In this document: piece after piece, positions 37,521-47,456 of the stretch
Layout: the number at the start of each line of letters is the position of its first letter
How positions within the stretch are numbered: the stretch's first letter is position 1
Assembly: GCA_030770425.1 (NCBI GenBank)
Contig: JASJFT010000104.1
Coordinates: 62,001-126,000 of the forward strand
Length of the DNA stretch: 64,000 bases
Direction of reading: 5' to 3'
From: Darksidea phi
Taxonomy: Eukaryota; Ascomycota; Dothideomycetes; Pleosporales; Lentitheciaceae
The notes under the pieces: generated by a model
Databases searched by the model: none
Seen by the model: only the letters and a program-made list of their open reading frames with translations
What the model was told of the DNA's origin: nothing
Position numbers and translations under genes: made by a program

Positions 37521-40240
37521 AATGTGCGAGTGAGGATTGAGATTGCGGAGGTGCCGCAGATACAAGCGAAATTAGAGCAAGGTGGACGGCACAGGGATAT
37601 ATAAATACTGTTGGGACGCTGTCCTCGCCGCTCGATGCATATATGGCGTGCCGCTAGGTTTAACAGGGCAGCATTTCGTTGAAATTTCTTACATGCGTTC
37701 TGGGGCGAACCTTGTCTTGACTTGGTGTACACAGCATTTAGCCTGCGGGTAGAATCGTTGGGGTCGCCACACAAAACCCCAGTAAGCGCTGCGAGGCGCT
37801 GAACATTTCCTCCAAGAACTGGTGGGAGTTGTTAATTTGCGCTAAAGCAAAGAAACGCTCTTCAGTCTGCAACGAACGTAATATACTGTCTTGATTTCTT
37901 TTAAAGTCATCCTACATTGTAAAATGACTGAATAACTTTCTAGAAGTGGACTGTATATGGTATCACGTCAGGTGCGCATCCCTCTGTACGGGCCTCACGT
38001 AATCCCCCCGCAACCTAGCATGGATCTGGTCGGAGTAAAGTCGGTATCCGCTAGCGGTGTAAAAGGCGTAACGCCCGAAGCTCTCTCGATCGTTGCGATA
38101 CAGCCACTAGACCTCGGCATCACCAACGTGAGTTCCACATCCGCAACATGTTTAGCAAAATGAATTTCAGAGGACAACTTTTTTATACTATTTCTCTAGC
38201 CACGAGTGCGCTACTGGGGTCTAGATTCTCGAGGGCAGGAGACTATCCTAAGCCCAAACTGATGAAGCAGTAAAAAAACCCAATACACATTAATTTCCAT
38301 TTTGGAAAAAGCAAAATATATCAAGTTGAACGTAGGTATTCATGTTAACAAGGCGAGAGAAAATAAAAATTCATGTAGGCTCATTACGAGTAAACAAGTC
38401 TAGCTAGTAGTTATAGAGCCAAGTTAATTATACTGTAAGAGAGCATTAAGCGTTACATACAAAGTGGAAAAAAGGCGATACACAGCCAGGTGCCCGGTCA
38501 ACTTACTCATGATAAAAGTTGGTGTAAGAGATGTGGATTGGTTTAGGCAGAAGGCCTTCCTATATAGGTACTAGCGCTAGCACAGACCCCAAACAGTGGC
38601 CGCGTAGCTACTTCCGCCAAAAACTCACACCACAGAATGGACACTCCACAGCACCCAGGAAATAACTCGCATCAGTAACCGCAAGCACCGAAACCGTTCC
38701 GTTTCCTCGACCTCCCTTCAGAGATACGAAATGGCGTCTATGCCGCGGCACTCAGGGAGATAACCCAGCCAGTCCATCTCGAATATATCGGATATGCGCA
38801 ATCGACTTGACGCGGCTATTACGGGTTGATAGGCGTAAATCGACAGGTCCGTACGGTCCGCAAGCCTATGGAGCTGCACCCGGGGTATCATAGTGTAGGC
38901 TGTCTAGACGCAATATATCACCGCGTATATATGAGATGTGCTGTCTCTGACACAAGACGACATACAAGACGAGCACGACATATCATTGGGGGCAGGTGCA
39001 TCCCGTCCGGACGGAGGATTACAACCTCAAGATTTCGATCAACAGACTTTGGATATATCCATTCGATGCCTGCTGACGTTCGGGCCTCTCCCACAATGCC
39101 ATCGCTTGCAAGTTGTGTTTAGCAGAACCCTGCACCCAGTTTGTATTGAGCCGGGTCGGTCATATGATTGGACAGGGAAGAGAAAACGATGGGGGAGGAT
39201 ATTTGCATTCACCTAGGAGAAACCGCACCTCGTTGTTTATGGAATAGGAGATATGGATGTAAAGTGGGAGTGGGTGCAGCAGTATAGGCGTTTAGTAGTG
39301 GTACGTCGGCCGGTGAACTCGGTTCGGATACCGGATCGAATTGTATCGTTAGTACTGAGGTTGCTATCCTCTCTTCACGGATAGCATGGCGATTGCTTCT
39401 TTGATAGATGATAATTATTCCATTGTTGGGTTATACCCGTGTGGCTTTGCCAAGCGGGTAGCTATCCAAAATCAGCCATGAGGCTCGGGACGTTGCGCCA
39501 CGGCACGCGCCACGCCCCCCTGAGGCTCTGGTCGTTGCCCGCGGCATGCGGTACGCCCTCTTTTATGAGGCTCGGGCAGTCATGCCGTGACGCCTCAGGC
39601 AATGACTGTAGCTCCCTTCTTGCGTTTCAAGGTATTCGGGACGAATTACCTTTTAGTATCATCTTTTTGGGTTATTCCGCGAGTCTGACGACGCGATGGC
39701 TGCTACTCATCCGACGGTGATCTAAAGTAAATTTGTAACTTACCTATAGGAATGACGAAAGCCGAGCGGCACGGTGAGATGAAAAATTTGGCAAGCGGGA
39801 TGAAATGAAGTAATCCTTAGCCTTCGTAATGTTTGTTGGATGCGGGAAACAAGGCAGCACGCCAGTTCGTAATGAACATCACGCTAAGGCCCAAAACGGC
39901 AGCTGGGAGCTAGAAGCGCCATTTTGCGGGGGAAAGCTCCCACGACACGCCTCCATCTGCAGCGCACAAGACACCGAACGGCGCGGCAACCGTATTGCTC
40001 GGGCAAGCTGACCCCCCCATCCAGTAAAGTGCCATTTGGCGGTTCACTATCCGGTGCGCAGGGACATCAGCCACCTACGTTGTTCCGCGACCGCCGCCTT
40101 TTTCCGTGAAATGGCCGGGTTTCTTTGTGCTCCGTGCAATACGATGGCGGGTGAGCGCTGCTTAAAGGCCCCATGCGGGCGCAGCCTTTCTGCATGCGGA
40201 GGATTTCCTGGGTCGCTCTACGGCACTTGGTCAACCCATT
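37521..40240. other. 2.7-kb gene-poor stretch
   Basis: No frame here has a recognisable domain, and splicing did not rescue one. 38,250-38,480 is AT-rich. 39,478-39,600 carries short GC-rich imperfect repeats (listed separately). The last few hundred bases should hold the trehalase promoter. Confidence 0.5.
39478..39600. repeat. three imperfect GC-rich direct repeats
   Basis: The phrase TGAGGCTC(G/T)GG occurs three times (starting about 39,479, 39,520 and 39,567), spaced about 40-47 bp. Each is followed by GTTGC or CATGC and a CACG/GCGG-rich segment. The block is much more GC-rich than its flanks. I do not recognise the family. Confidence 0.5.
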
Positions 40241-42355
40241 ATGAAGGTCTCAAAAGCTTCCATGGCCTCGGCTTTGTCTGCCATCGTGCCATTGGCGACG
40301 GCACTGTATGAGAACGGATCTGTGATTGCGCCTTGCGACTCGCCCATCTACTGTTATGGGGATCTGCTGCACGAAATCGAGCTCGCGCGGCCGTTCGAGG
40401 ACTCGAAGACATTCGTGGATCTGTAGGTCGCATCAGCTATCGAGGCGCACGAGGAAGGCTAATGGAACAACAGACCAACGATCAAACCTCTAAATGAAGT
40501 CCTCGAAGCATTCCGCCAGCTCGAGCGACCAATTCAGAATAACACAGCCTTAAATGACTTCCTATCAGAGTACTTCGGAGAGGCTGGGAGCGAGCTCGAG
40601 CCGGTGCCCACCGATGAGCTAGAGACGCAGCCTGACTTTCTCGACAATATCAACAGCACCACTATCGCCGAGTTTGTTTCCAAGGTCATTGACATCTGGC
40701 CTGATCTGACACGACGGTATGCTGGTCCCGGCAACTGCACGGACTGTGTTAACTCATTTATTCCCGTTAATCGCACGTTCGTGGTAGCTGGCGGTCGCTT
40801 CCGGGAGCCGTACTACTGGGATTCTTTCTGGATCATCGAAGGGCTTTTGCGCACCAAAGGTTCCTTTACACAAATCGCCGAGAATATCATCGAGAATTTC
40901 CTAGACTTTGTGGAAAATTTCGGCTTCGTTCCGAATGGCGCTCGTCTGTATTACTTGAACCGATCGCAGCCGCCGCTTCTCACCCAGATGGTACGCATTT
41001 ACGTGGAATACACGCAGAATTACACCATCTTGGAAAGGGCATTGCCGTTGCTCGAAAAAGAGCACAATTTTTGGGTCAATAACCGAACAGTAACCATTGA
41101 GCGCAGTGGTCGCAACTACAGTTTGGTGAGTTTGCAAACAATCTCATACGCGATATGACGCTCACAAGTTTAGAACCACTACGCCGTCTCCAACACGCAG
41201 CCGCGTCCAGAATCCTACTACGAAGATTACGTGACAGCTAATAATGCGTCATACTATAACGAACAAGGTGAGATCTTCAACGCGACCCATTCGCTCAACG
41301 AGACCGAAATGGCCCAACTCTACGCCAACCTAGCCTCTGGGGCTGAGAGCGGCTGGGATTACTCGTCGCGCTGGCTCAAAAACCCCAACGATGCCGTCTC
41401 AGATACCTTCTTCCCCTTGCGATCGCTTAACACGGTCAATACTCTCCCGGTCGATTTGAACTCGATTCTGTACTACAATGAGATTACTATCGCCGATTTC
41501 TACAAGCGTGCAGGCAATGCTACAGCTGCCGCCGCGTGGGCAAAACTCGCTGCAGACCGAAGCGATGCGATGACCGCGCTACTCTGGGATCCCGAGCACT
41601 TCAGCTACTTCGACTACAACCTCACGGCTGGGGCGAAGAACATCTACATGCTCGCAGACAACACAACCGTACGCGATGATCTCCCCGGCGCACCCGAAGG
41701 CCAGCAAGTCTTCTTCCACCTTGCGCAATTCTACCCCTTCTGGACGGGGGCAGCGCCCGACATGATCAAAAACGACCCCAGCGCCATCCGCCGCGCCTAC
41801 GCTCGCATCGACGAGCTGCTCGAGAACAGGGCCGGCTCCATCGCTGCTACCAACATCCAGACAGGCCAACAGTGGGACGAGCCGAACGTGTGGCCCCCGC
41901 TCGTCCACATCCTCATGCAAGGCCTCATCAATACGCCCCTCGAGACATCCACATCCGGCGACAACCAGACGACGGAAGATTACATCTGGACGCAAGATCT
42001 TGCACTCCGCCTCGCGCAGCGCTACGTCGACGCTACATTCTGCACCTGGCGCGTTACGGGTGGCGCTACGTCGGATACGCCGCAGTTGATGGGCGCTGAG
42101 GGCAACGGCACCATGTTTGAGAAGTATTCTGATGAGTCCACGAATGCTAGGGGAGGTGGCGGCGAGTATACGGTTGTGGAGGGGTTTGGCTGGACTAATG
42201 GCGTGCTTATTTGGGCGGCGGATCAGTTTGGTCAGCAGTTGACCACGCCAGATTGTGGGGATATTACGGCGGTGGATATTCCGGATAAGAAGCGGAAGAG
42301 GAATGCTGTGCATTTGGCTAAGAGAGATGCGCAGTGGGTGAAGATGTTTAATTAG
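40241..42355 (+). CDS. secreted trehalase, GH37
   Basis: Three exons (40241-40422, 40474-41125, 41174-42355; introns 51 and 48 nt) join in frame to 671 aa. The enzyme hydrolyses trehalose to two glucose units. The first trehalase signature appears as GGRFREPYYWDSFW (the usual leading Pro-Gly-Gly is Ala-Gly-Gly), and the second as QWDEPNVWPP. The segment SGWDYSSRW holds the expected catalytic acid Asp, and MFEKYSDE holds the expected base Glu, by comparison with bacterial Tre37A. An N-terminal hydrophobic segment of about 20 residues looks like a signal peptide, and many N-x-S/T sites suggest glycosylation and secretion. There is no calcium-binding N-terminal domain as in fungal neutral trehalase, so an extracellular or vacuolar role is favoured. 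The C-terminus is basic (DKKRKR). Confidence 0.93.
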
Positions 42356-42860
42356 AGCGGTGGGTTGGTAGCTGTGGTGTAGCTCTTGCGGTTGCAAACT
42401 ATGCTGTATGCTTATTGAGCATATGAATGTTCAACGTCATGAGTGCGCTCGCATTCCTCAAGTTTGTACCGTCTTGCGCGATTTGTTTTGATCAAGCTGA
42501 CATATCACCATTTTTGTCAAATTATCATCGCCCACGTAGCATATATACTACAGTTCTACCCCGCAAGATACGCACTACGCTCGAACTACTATTTTTCAAT
42601 TATCACAGTTTGACTCGTTCACAGCCTTGATAGATAGGATACCAAATAGCAGCCCGCCTCGGGAACACATGCTTCATCACTCCTCTCTACATCCAGAAGA
42701 TTTGCTCCAGTGTATACCTCTCAGTAGTGCCTTGATATCGCCTACCCCTGAACTAGCCCACGCACAACACACGCTTACCCCGTGTACGCATAGCACCAGT
42801 TCAACCCCTTACAACCCTACACAGCCATCAGTCTCTGCTCCGAAGCACCCCAGGCACGGC
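42356..42860. other. convergent intergenic stretch
   Basis: This is between the trehalase 3' end and the 3' end of the small cysteine-rich protein gene. The 113-aa frame at 42,627-42,968 is on the opposite strand, overlaps the cysteine-rich exon and has no domain. I see nothing else. Confidence 0.5.
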
Positions 42861-43272
42861 TCAACTTACATTGCCCATCTCGCTGCTAAATTTTTGACAC
42901 GTCGTCATCATGCAGATCTTATCACAGCCCCAGGCATTGAACGGGCAATAGTCCTACACCAAGCATAATTAGCCTCGACGTTTAAAAAGCCCTGAGAGGA
43001 AAATTAACGCCGCGTACCCTCATGCATATCTTGTACGAGTTGTCACACCAGCCATCGCCAGACCCGGCCATTTGCGGAGCCGCGTTGGGGAAGGCTGCGT
43101 CGATGGTCGTGCCCGTGGGACTGGTGGTGTTGTTGTTGGTGTCTGCGGGTGTGGGCGCGGGTGCGGTGGTGTTGGCGGGATCGAGTTCGGTTGCGAGGGC
43201 CGTCGGGGCTTGGGCAATGGGCGAGGTGGTGGTTAGAGCCGCGAGGGCGGAGAGCAACAGGATCAGCTTCAT
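42861..43272 (-). CDS. small secreted cysteine-rich protein (effector-like)
   Basis: The unspliced frame (96 aa) runs through a probable intron. Splicing GTACGC at 43017 to TAG at 42954 (64 nt, with a GCTAAT branch-like site) joins exons 43272-43018 and 42953-42861 in frame. The result is a 115-aa protein with a clear signal peptide (MKLILLLSALAALTTTSP), a Thr/Pro/Asn-rich linker and a compact C-terminal domain. That domain has six cysteines spaced C-x6-C-x4-C-x6-C-x3-C-x4-C, enough for three disulfides. Without splicing only two cysteines remain, which supports the intron. I recognise no named family. Size, secretion and Cys pattern fit a fungal effector or antimicrobial-type protein, but function is unknown. 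A GTAAGT close to the stop leaves room for a further 3' exon. Confidence 0.62.
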
Positions 43273-44687
43273 GGTGGATGGTTGATAGGCGTGTAGCGGG
43301 ATGAGGAGGAGTAGGAGGCAAGGGGAGCGTTGAATTGATTAAGAAAAGGCTTGGAGTTTACATTATAGGATCGTGACAGGGGGGTTGACTGGGGATGGAG
43401 GAAGTCTTCGCTCGTAGAGGGAAGGGTCGAGGCTTACGTCAGTGGTTGCTCGCATAATAACCACTCTGCAGCCCATCAAGGGCGGTCGTTATCGCTTAGT
43501 GTAGTTGTCTAGTAAGAGGGTTTCAGTATCTAGGGTGAGGAGATGAGTTTGGCTATACATTCCAGGATACGAGCAAGATCGTTCGGGTTACGGTGAATAA
43601 GGGCTGGATATAATGTATATTCAAGGCTGAAGCTCAACAACGCGATGGATCGTACAGTCACTCACTGCGTGGAGTCGCAGTGCCAAGAGTACATTTCTCG
43701 GACAGTGGTTTGGAGTTGCTCATTACGATTGCAAACCTTCTTCAGGTAAATACAATATGTGGAATCTAAAAATATCGACTCCCGTAAGTAGACAATCCTC
43801 TCTCTCATCGACACCAATCAAACACCTTCATCCTGCCGTGGAAAGCCCATGACCATATTCACTACCTGCACTATTCTGCACACAACCCGCTCAGACCTCA
43901 TCTCTCGGACTCTACCAAGGTCATCTCACGGTAACAATTAACAAGTCCTAATGTCACCTTCACATGGCGCTGTAAAAGTGGAGATTTTGGGACACATTGA
44001 GGTTGGGGTTGGGCTACCAGCTACGAAGTAGCCAAACAACGCACTAACATCAACAACACGCCATCCATAGTAGCTTCTTTTATCCTGAACGCCATACTTT
44101 AAGGCACTCATTTCGGACAATGCCAAGCGTGTAGGAAGTAGAAAGAAAAGCGTGGAGGTCGCCGCGATGATAGCAGCAGTGCGTTATTTCATGTATTTAG
44201 TGAGATGGTGTACCGTGGATGAACAGAGGGGAGATCTAGAACGTATTATCTATTGAAGGCTATCAGAATATATGATACATAGAAGAGCGACGTAGCTCTT
44301 AACAGGTTTTTTAAATGTAGGGTACCTCGATGCAGGGGACTAGTGTACACGGACTTGTGCTTAGTACTGTACACGGTGGACGTCTCATTCGCAAGCTCGG
44401 CACAAAATACAGCAAGAGGTTCCCAGTGATAGAGGCGTTATACCCATTCGTTTGTACACAAGTTATTCCATCACATAAACCTTCTCCAAGTGCGGTCAGG
44501 TTCGGCTTGAGTGAAGCATTCCCATACAGCAGGTTGTGAAGCCGGATTGGAGTATCCGGGCGCGCAAAAGAGCTGTGAGTTCCTTCCAAAGCTCCTCGTG
44601 AGGTACGGCAGCGCCTCATACACATATCAATCGCATTTTCCGTATCGTCGCTTCAACCCTTTCTCCAGCGCATCGTCGTCGCCCCAT
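43273..44687. other. 1.4-kb gene-poor stretch
   Basis: The proximal part should hold the promoter of the secreted protein. No frame has a recognisable domain. Its distal part (44,200-44,350) contains an inverted copy of the repeat found at 47.2 kb. Confidence 0.5.
44200..44350 (-). repeat. dispersed repeat, inverted copy
   Basis: Read on the minus strand, this block contains CTGATAGCCTTCAATAGATA, then TCTCCCCTCTGTTCATCCAC and GGTACACCATCTC, and upstream GTACACTAGTCCCCTGC. The same phrases occur on the plus strand at 47,187-47,300. The two copies therefore face each other across the GH47 gene. The unit is not coding. Confidence 0.75.
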
Positions 44688-44942
44688 TCACCGACTCTTC
44701 CTCTCGACAATGGTGATCTTGGGCATTGCCTCGCGCAACTCTTCTCTATCCTCCTCGGTCGGGACTATTCCGAGCTTTTCTTCCACCTTGTTCGTAAGGA
44801 AAATGCCGGCGCCCGCGTACGCCATGACGCCGACGCCGATCAGCATTCGTGTCTTGGGCGAGAGGTTCTTATACCACCTGCGGGGCGTTAGTCGTCATAA
44901 TTGGTATACAGAGGTGCGCGAAACATACTGCCAGACAGCCAT
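44688..44942 (-). CDS. small single-span membrane protein, mitochondrial type
   Basis: Two exons (44942-44929 and 44877-44688) around a 51-nt intron give 67 aa. I chose the ATG at 44942 because of its strong context (ACCATGG); an in-frame ATG at 45047 would add 35 residues. After a short WYKNLSPKTR start comes one hydrophobic helix (about MLIGVGVMAYAGAGIFL), then an acidic-basic tail with PTEEDREEL and ending VERKSR. Small proteins of this layout are conserved in filamentous fungi and tend to be mitochondrial inner-membrane components; I cannot name it. It is divergent from the GH47 gene, with 368 bp between start codons. Confidence 0.6.
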
Positions 44943-45310
44943 GGTAATGGTGATGGTGGTGACGATTGAGGCGTTGGGATGGCTGGTGTTTGCAAAGGAA
45001 AAGGTCGGCAGATCGGCGGGCCCGCACCAGGACGCCAAGCAGGCCATATGAGCTTTCTCTCACGGCAATTGAAGACACGACGCACCACCATTTCGGCCGC
45101 ACATCACGACAGCTTCATGGAAGCTCGAGCCTCGCATCCACCCGCCAAATTCACTCCGCAAAACCCTTCTTCCCGATCTTTTGCGACTTGGAGCAATGAC
45201 GTCCTAGTGCCGCAGCGTTTCGAACTCCGCAGCACCTCCGCATCGCACAAACTCCATGGTTCCGCCATTACTACCCGCTACGAGGTCGCCTTCTCGTTTT
45301 CTACCTAGCC
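44943..45310. promoter_or_regulatory. divergent promoter region, small membrane protein / GH47
   Basis: Both flanking genes start at its ends and run outward. No TATA box or known operator is obvious. The proximal 105 bp on the minus strand stays open and could encode an N-terminal extension of the small protein. Confidence 0.5.
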
Positions 45311-47041
45311 ATGCCCGGCTTCCGGCGCTGGGGCAAGTCCAAGTTCCAGCAGAACCCCCAGTCGTCCTTCAAGATCCTCGCCGCCGTCCTAGTCATAACC
45401 CTCTACCTACTCATTAAAGAGTTCGCCAGCCCTCCTCCGCGACCCACAAAGATTATACCGAAATGGGGCGCGCAGATACAATTCGCAGATTGGAAGAATC
45501 GCACCGACAGGGCAGACCAGGACAAGGCAGCGAAGGTGCGGGATGCGATGAAGTACACCTTTTGGAAATACCGCGAGAACGCATGGGGATACGATAACGT
45601 GCTGCCCGTATCCGGGGGCAAATCTTCGTCTGGAAATGGCTGGGGCGCATTCATCGTGGATTCGGCGACTACGCTTGCGCTCATGAGCCTCTGGGACGAG
45701 CTGGCGCTGTCGGTGGAGCATATCGTCACCATCGACTTTACAGTGACGGAAGGGCTGGTGGACCCGTTTGAGACGACCATTCGATACCTGGGAGGATTGG
45801 TGTCGCTGATAGATCTGTGTGATGCCGGCGTCATACCGGAGAACATCATCAGTCATGCAGCCCGCGACCGGATTCTCGAGCAAGCCATTGTTCTTGCCAG
45901 CTCCCTCGGGCCTGCGTACGATACGCCGACGGGTATGCCATGGCCCCACGTGGACTTCAAAAAATCCCAAGGAGTTCCAGATCCTCCTTCTGTTTACTTC
46001 GAGGAACCCGGCAAGCCGAAGTACGACCATCCCGTCGTCAGCCCAGCCCGGACTGGCTCCTTGATTTTGGAGAACAGGGTGCTCACTCGGCTCACGGGGA
46101 ATCCCATATATGCCAAGAACGCTACTCTGGCTTGGGCGCCGCTCGTCTGGTCCAAGTGGGCACCTACCTACTCCGGAATCATCGAAGCACCCATGGATAT
46201 CGTGACAGGCGAACCAGTCGGTCGTCAGCGCCACTGGGATATCGGTCATGATTCATACTACGAATGCCTTGTCAAGATGACCATCCTCGCTCCACCCTCC
46301 GATCCATACCTCGCAGACTACAAGGGGGAATTCCTGCAAGCTGCATACTCGCTACGCAAGTGGTTTGCTTCCCGCTCCGCCCCGGCGCCTGACTACACCA
46401 TGCAACATCTCTTCACGGGCCGCATGGATGCCAGTTGGTACCTGAATCGACAAAGTCATCTCGCATGCTTTGCTCCTGGAACCATCCTCTTGGCTTCCAA
46501 GTTCTACGACAACTCGCTTCTCAGGACCTTCGCACTTGCGCTTTTAGAAGGCTGTCATCACACATACAACTCCACGCCGTCGAACATCGGCCCTGAAAGC
46601 TGGTCCTGGATTCCCAAATTCGGCTACGACAAACCAGTATACACTCCTCAAACAACACGTCAAAAGCGCGAATGGGAAGCAGCGGGCTTCTGGAGTGTCG
46701 ATCCTCGGTACAAAGGTCGACCAGAATATGTCGAGTCGCTCTTCTATGCCTGGCGCATTACAGGCGAGACGCGCTTTCGCGAGTGGGCATGGGCCGCCTT
46801 CGAGGCCGTAGATAAGCACTGCAAGGCGTCGTACGGGTACGCGCAGCTGGCCGATGTGTACAAGGTCAAACCGGAGGACTGGAACGGTGATGGGACGAAG
46901 CGCTGGATCGATGTGCAGGAGAGCTTCTGGGCGGCCGAGACGCTGAAGTATCTCTGGCTTACGTTTAGCGATGTTAATGTCGCTAGTTTGGATCGGTGGG
47001 TGTTTAGTACTGAGGGCCATGTTTTTCGCATGATTAGATGA
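45311..47041 (+). CDS. GH47 alpha-1,2-mannosidase, type II membrane protein
   Basis: This intact single-exon frame is 576 aa. Residues 1-20 are basic and cytosolic, about 21-37 form one membrane anchor, then comes a Pro-rich stem and the (alpha/alpha)-barrel catalytic domain. GH47 landmarks are in order: TFWKYRENAWGYD, DSATTLALM, HDSYYECLVK (catalytic-acid region), HLACFAPGT, RPEYVESLFYAWRITG, QESFWAAETLKYL and the calcium-site Thr in STEGHVF at the C-terminus. Enzymes of this family trim alpha-1,2-mannose from N-glycans in the ER or Golgi; the anchor fits that location. Length is typical. Whether it is ER-type or Golgi-type cannot be told by eye. Inverted repeats lie on both sides at 44.2 and 47.2 kb. 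Confidence 0.92.
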   Translation: MPGFRRWGKSKFQQNPQSSFKILAAVLVITLYLLIKEFASPPPRPTKIIPKWGAQIQFADWKNRTDRADQDKAAKVRDAMKYTFWKYRENAWGYDNVLPVSGGKSSSGNGWGAFIVDSATTLALMSLWDELALSVEHIVTIDFTVTEGLVDPFETTIRYLGGLVSLIDLCDAGVIPENIISHAARDRILEQAIVLASSLGPAYDTPTGMPWPHVDFKKSQGVPDPPSVYFEEPGKPKYDHPVVSPARTGSLILENRVLTRLTGNPIYAKNATLAWAPLVWSKWAPTYSGIIEAPMDIVTGEPVGRQRHWDIGHDSYYECLVKMTILAPPSDPYLADYKGEFLQAAYSLRKWFASRSAPAPDYTMQHLFTGRMDASWYLNRQSHLACFAPGTILLASKFYDNSLLRTFALALLEGCHHTYNSTPSNIGPESWSWIPKFGYDKPVYTPQTTRQKREWEAAGFWSVDPRYKGRPEYVESLFYAWRITGETRFREWAWAAFEAVDKHCKASYGYAQLADVYKVKPEDWNGDGTKRWIDVQESFWAAETLKYLWLTFSDVNVASLDRWVFSTEGHVFRMIR

Positions 47042-47456
47042 TGTGGTGCAATGATACCCCTGTTCTGTTTATGTCTTGTATACTCTTTTTCTGTCGTGTC
47101 AAGTGGAATACGAGATATGTTTTTGAGCTCTTACGTAGAGATTGAGTGATGCGAAATTTGGGTTTGGGGGGAGGGGGGGCTTCACCGTTCTTCTATATAC
47201 TACGTATCCTGATAGCCTTCAATAGATACTACGTTCTGTACACTAGTCCCCTGCGTCGAGGTCTCCCCTCTGTTCATCCACGGTACACCATCTCTCTAAA
47301 TAAATCTATTCAGAATTACGCCATTCTTCTATGTATTACGCATCCTGATAGCCTTCAACAGATAATACATTCGGTCCATTCTTCTATGTACTACGCATCC
47401 TGATAGCCTTCAACATACAATACATTCGGTATCTCCCCTCACCACTCACCATCTGT
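47042..47456. other. intergenic stretch with repeat array
   Basis: No gene is present. It starts with the GH47 3' flank, has a G-rich run near 47,167-47,179, and is then filled by the repeat array at 47,187-47,437. Confidence 0.6.
47187..47437 (+). repeat. short tandem/dispersed repeat array, three units of about 56 bp
   Basis: Three units begin at about 47,187, 47,323 and 47,379. Each reads approximately TTCTTCTATGTA-tACG-ATCC followed by TGATAGCCTTCAA and a TA-rich tail ending ATTCGGT or GTTCTG. The second and third are directly adjacent (56-bp period). Between the first and second is a segment with CACTAGTCCCCTGC and TCTCCCCTCTGTTCATCCAC. A matching inverted copy lies at 44,200-44,350. 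Confidence 0.8.

Noticed and set aside
37957..38177. Short overlapping frames on both strands as a gene remnant
   Set aside because: I could not match either to a family or extend them by splicing.
47187..47437. Repeat array as a CRISPR
   Set aside because: The host is a fungus, the units are only three and partly adjacent, there are no uniform spacers and an inverted copy exists elsewhere.
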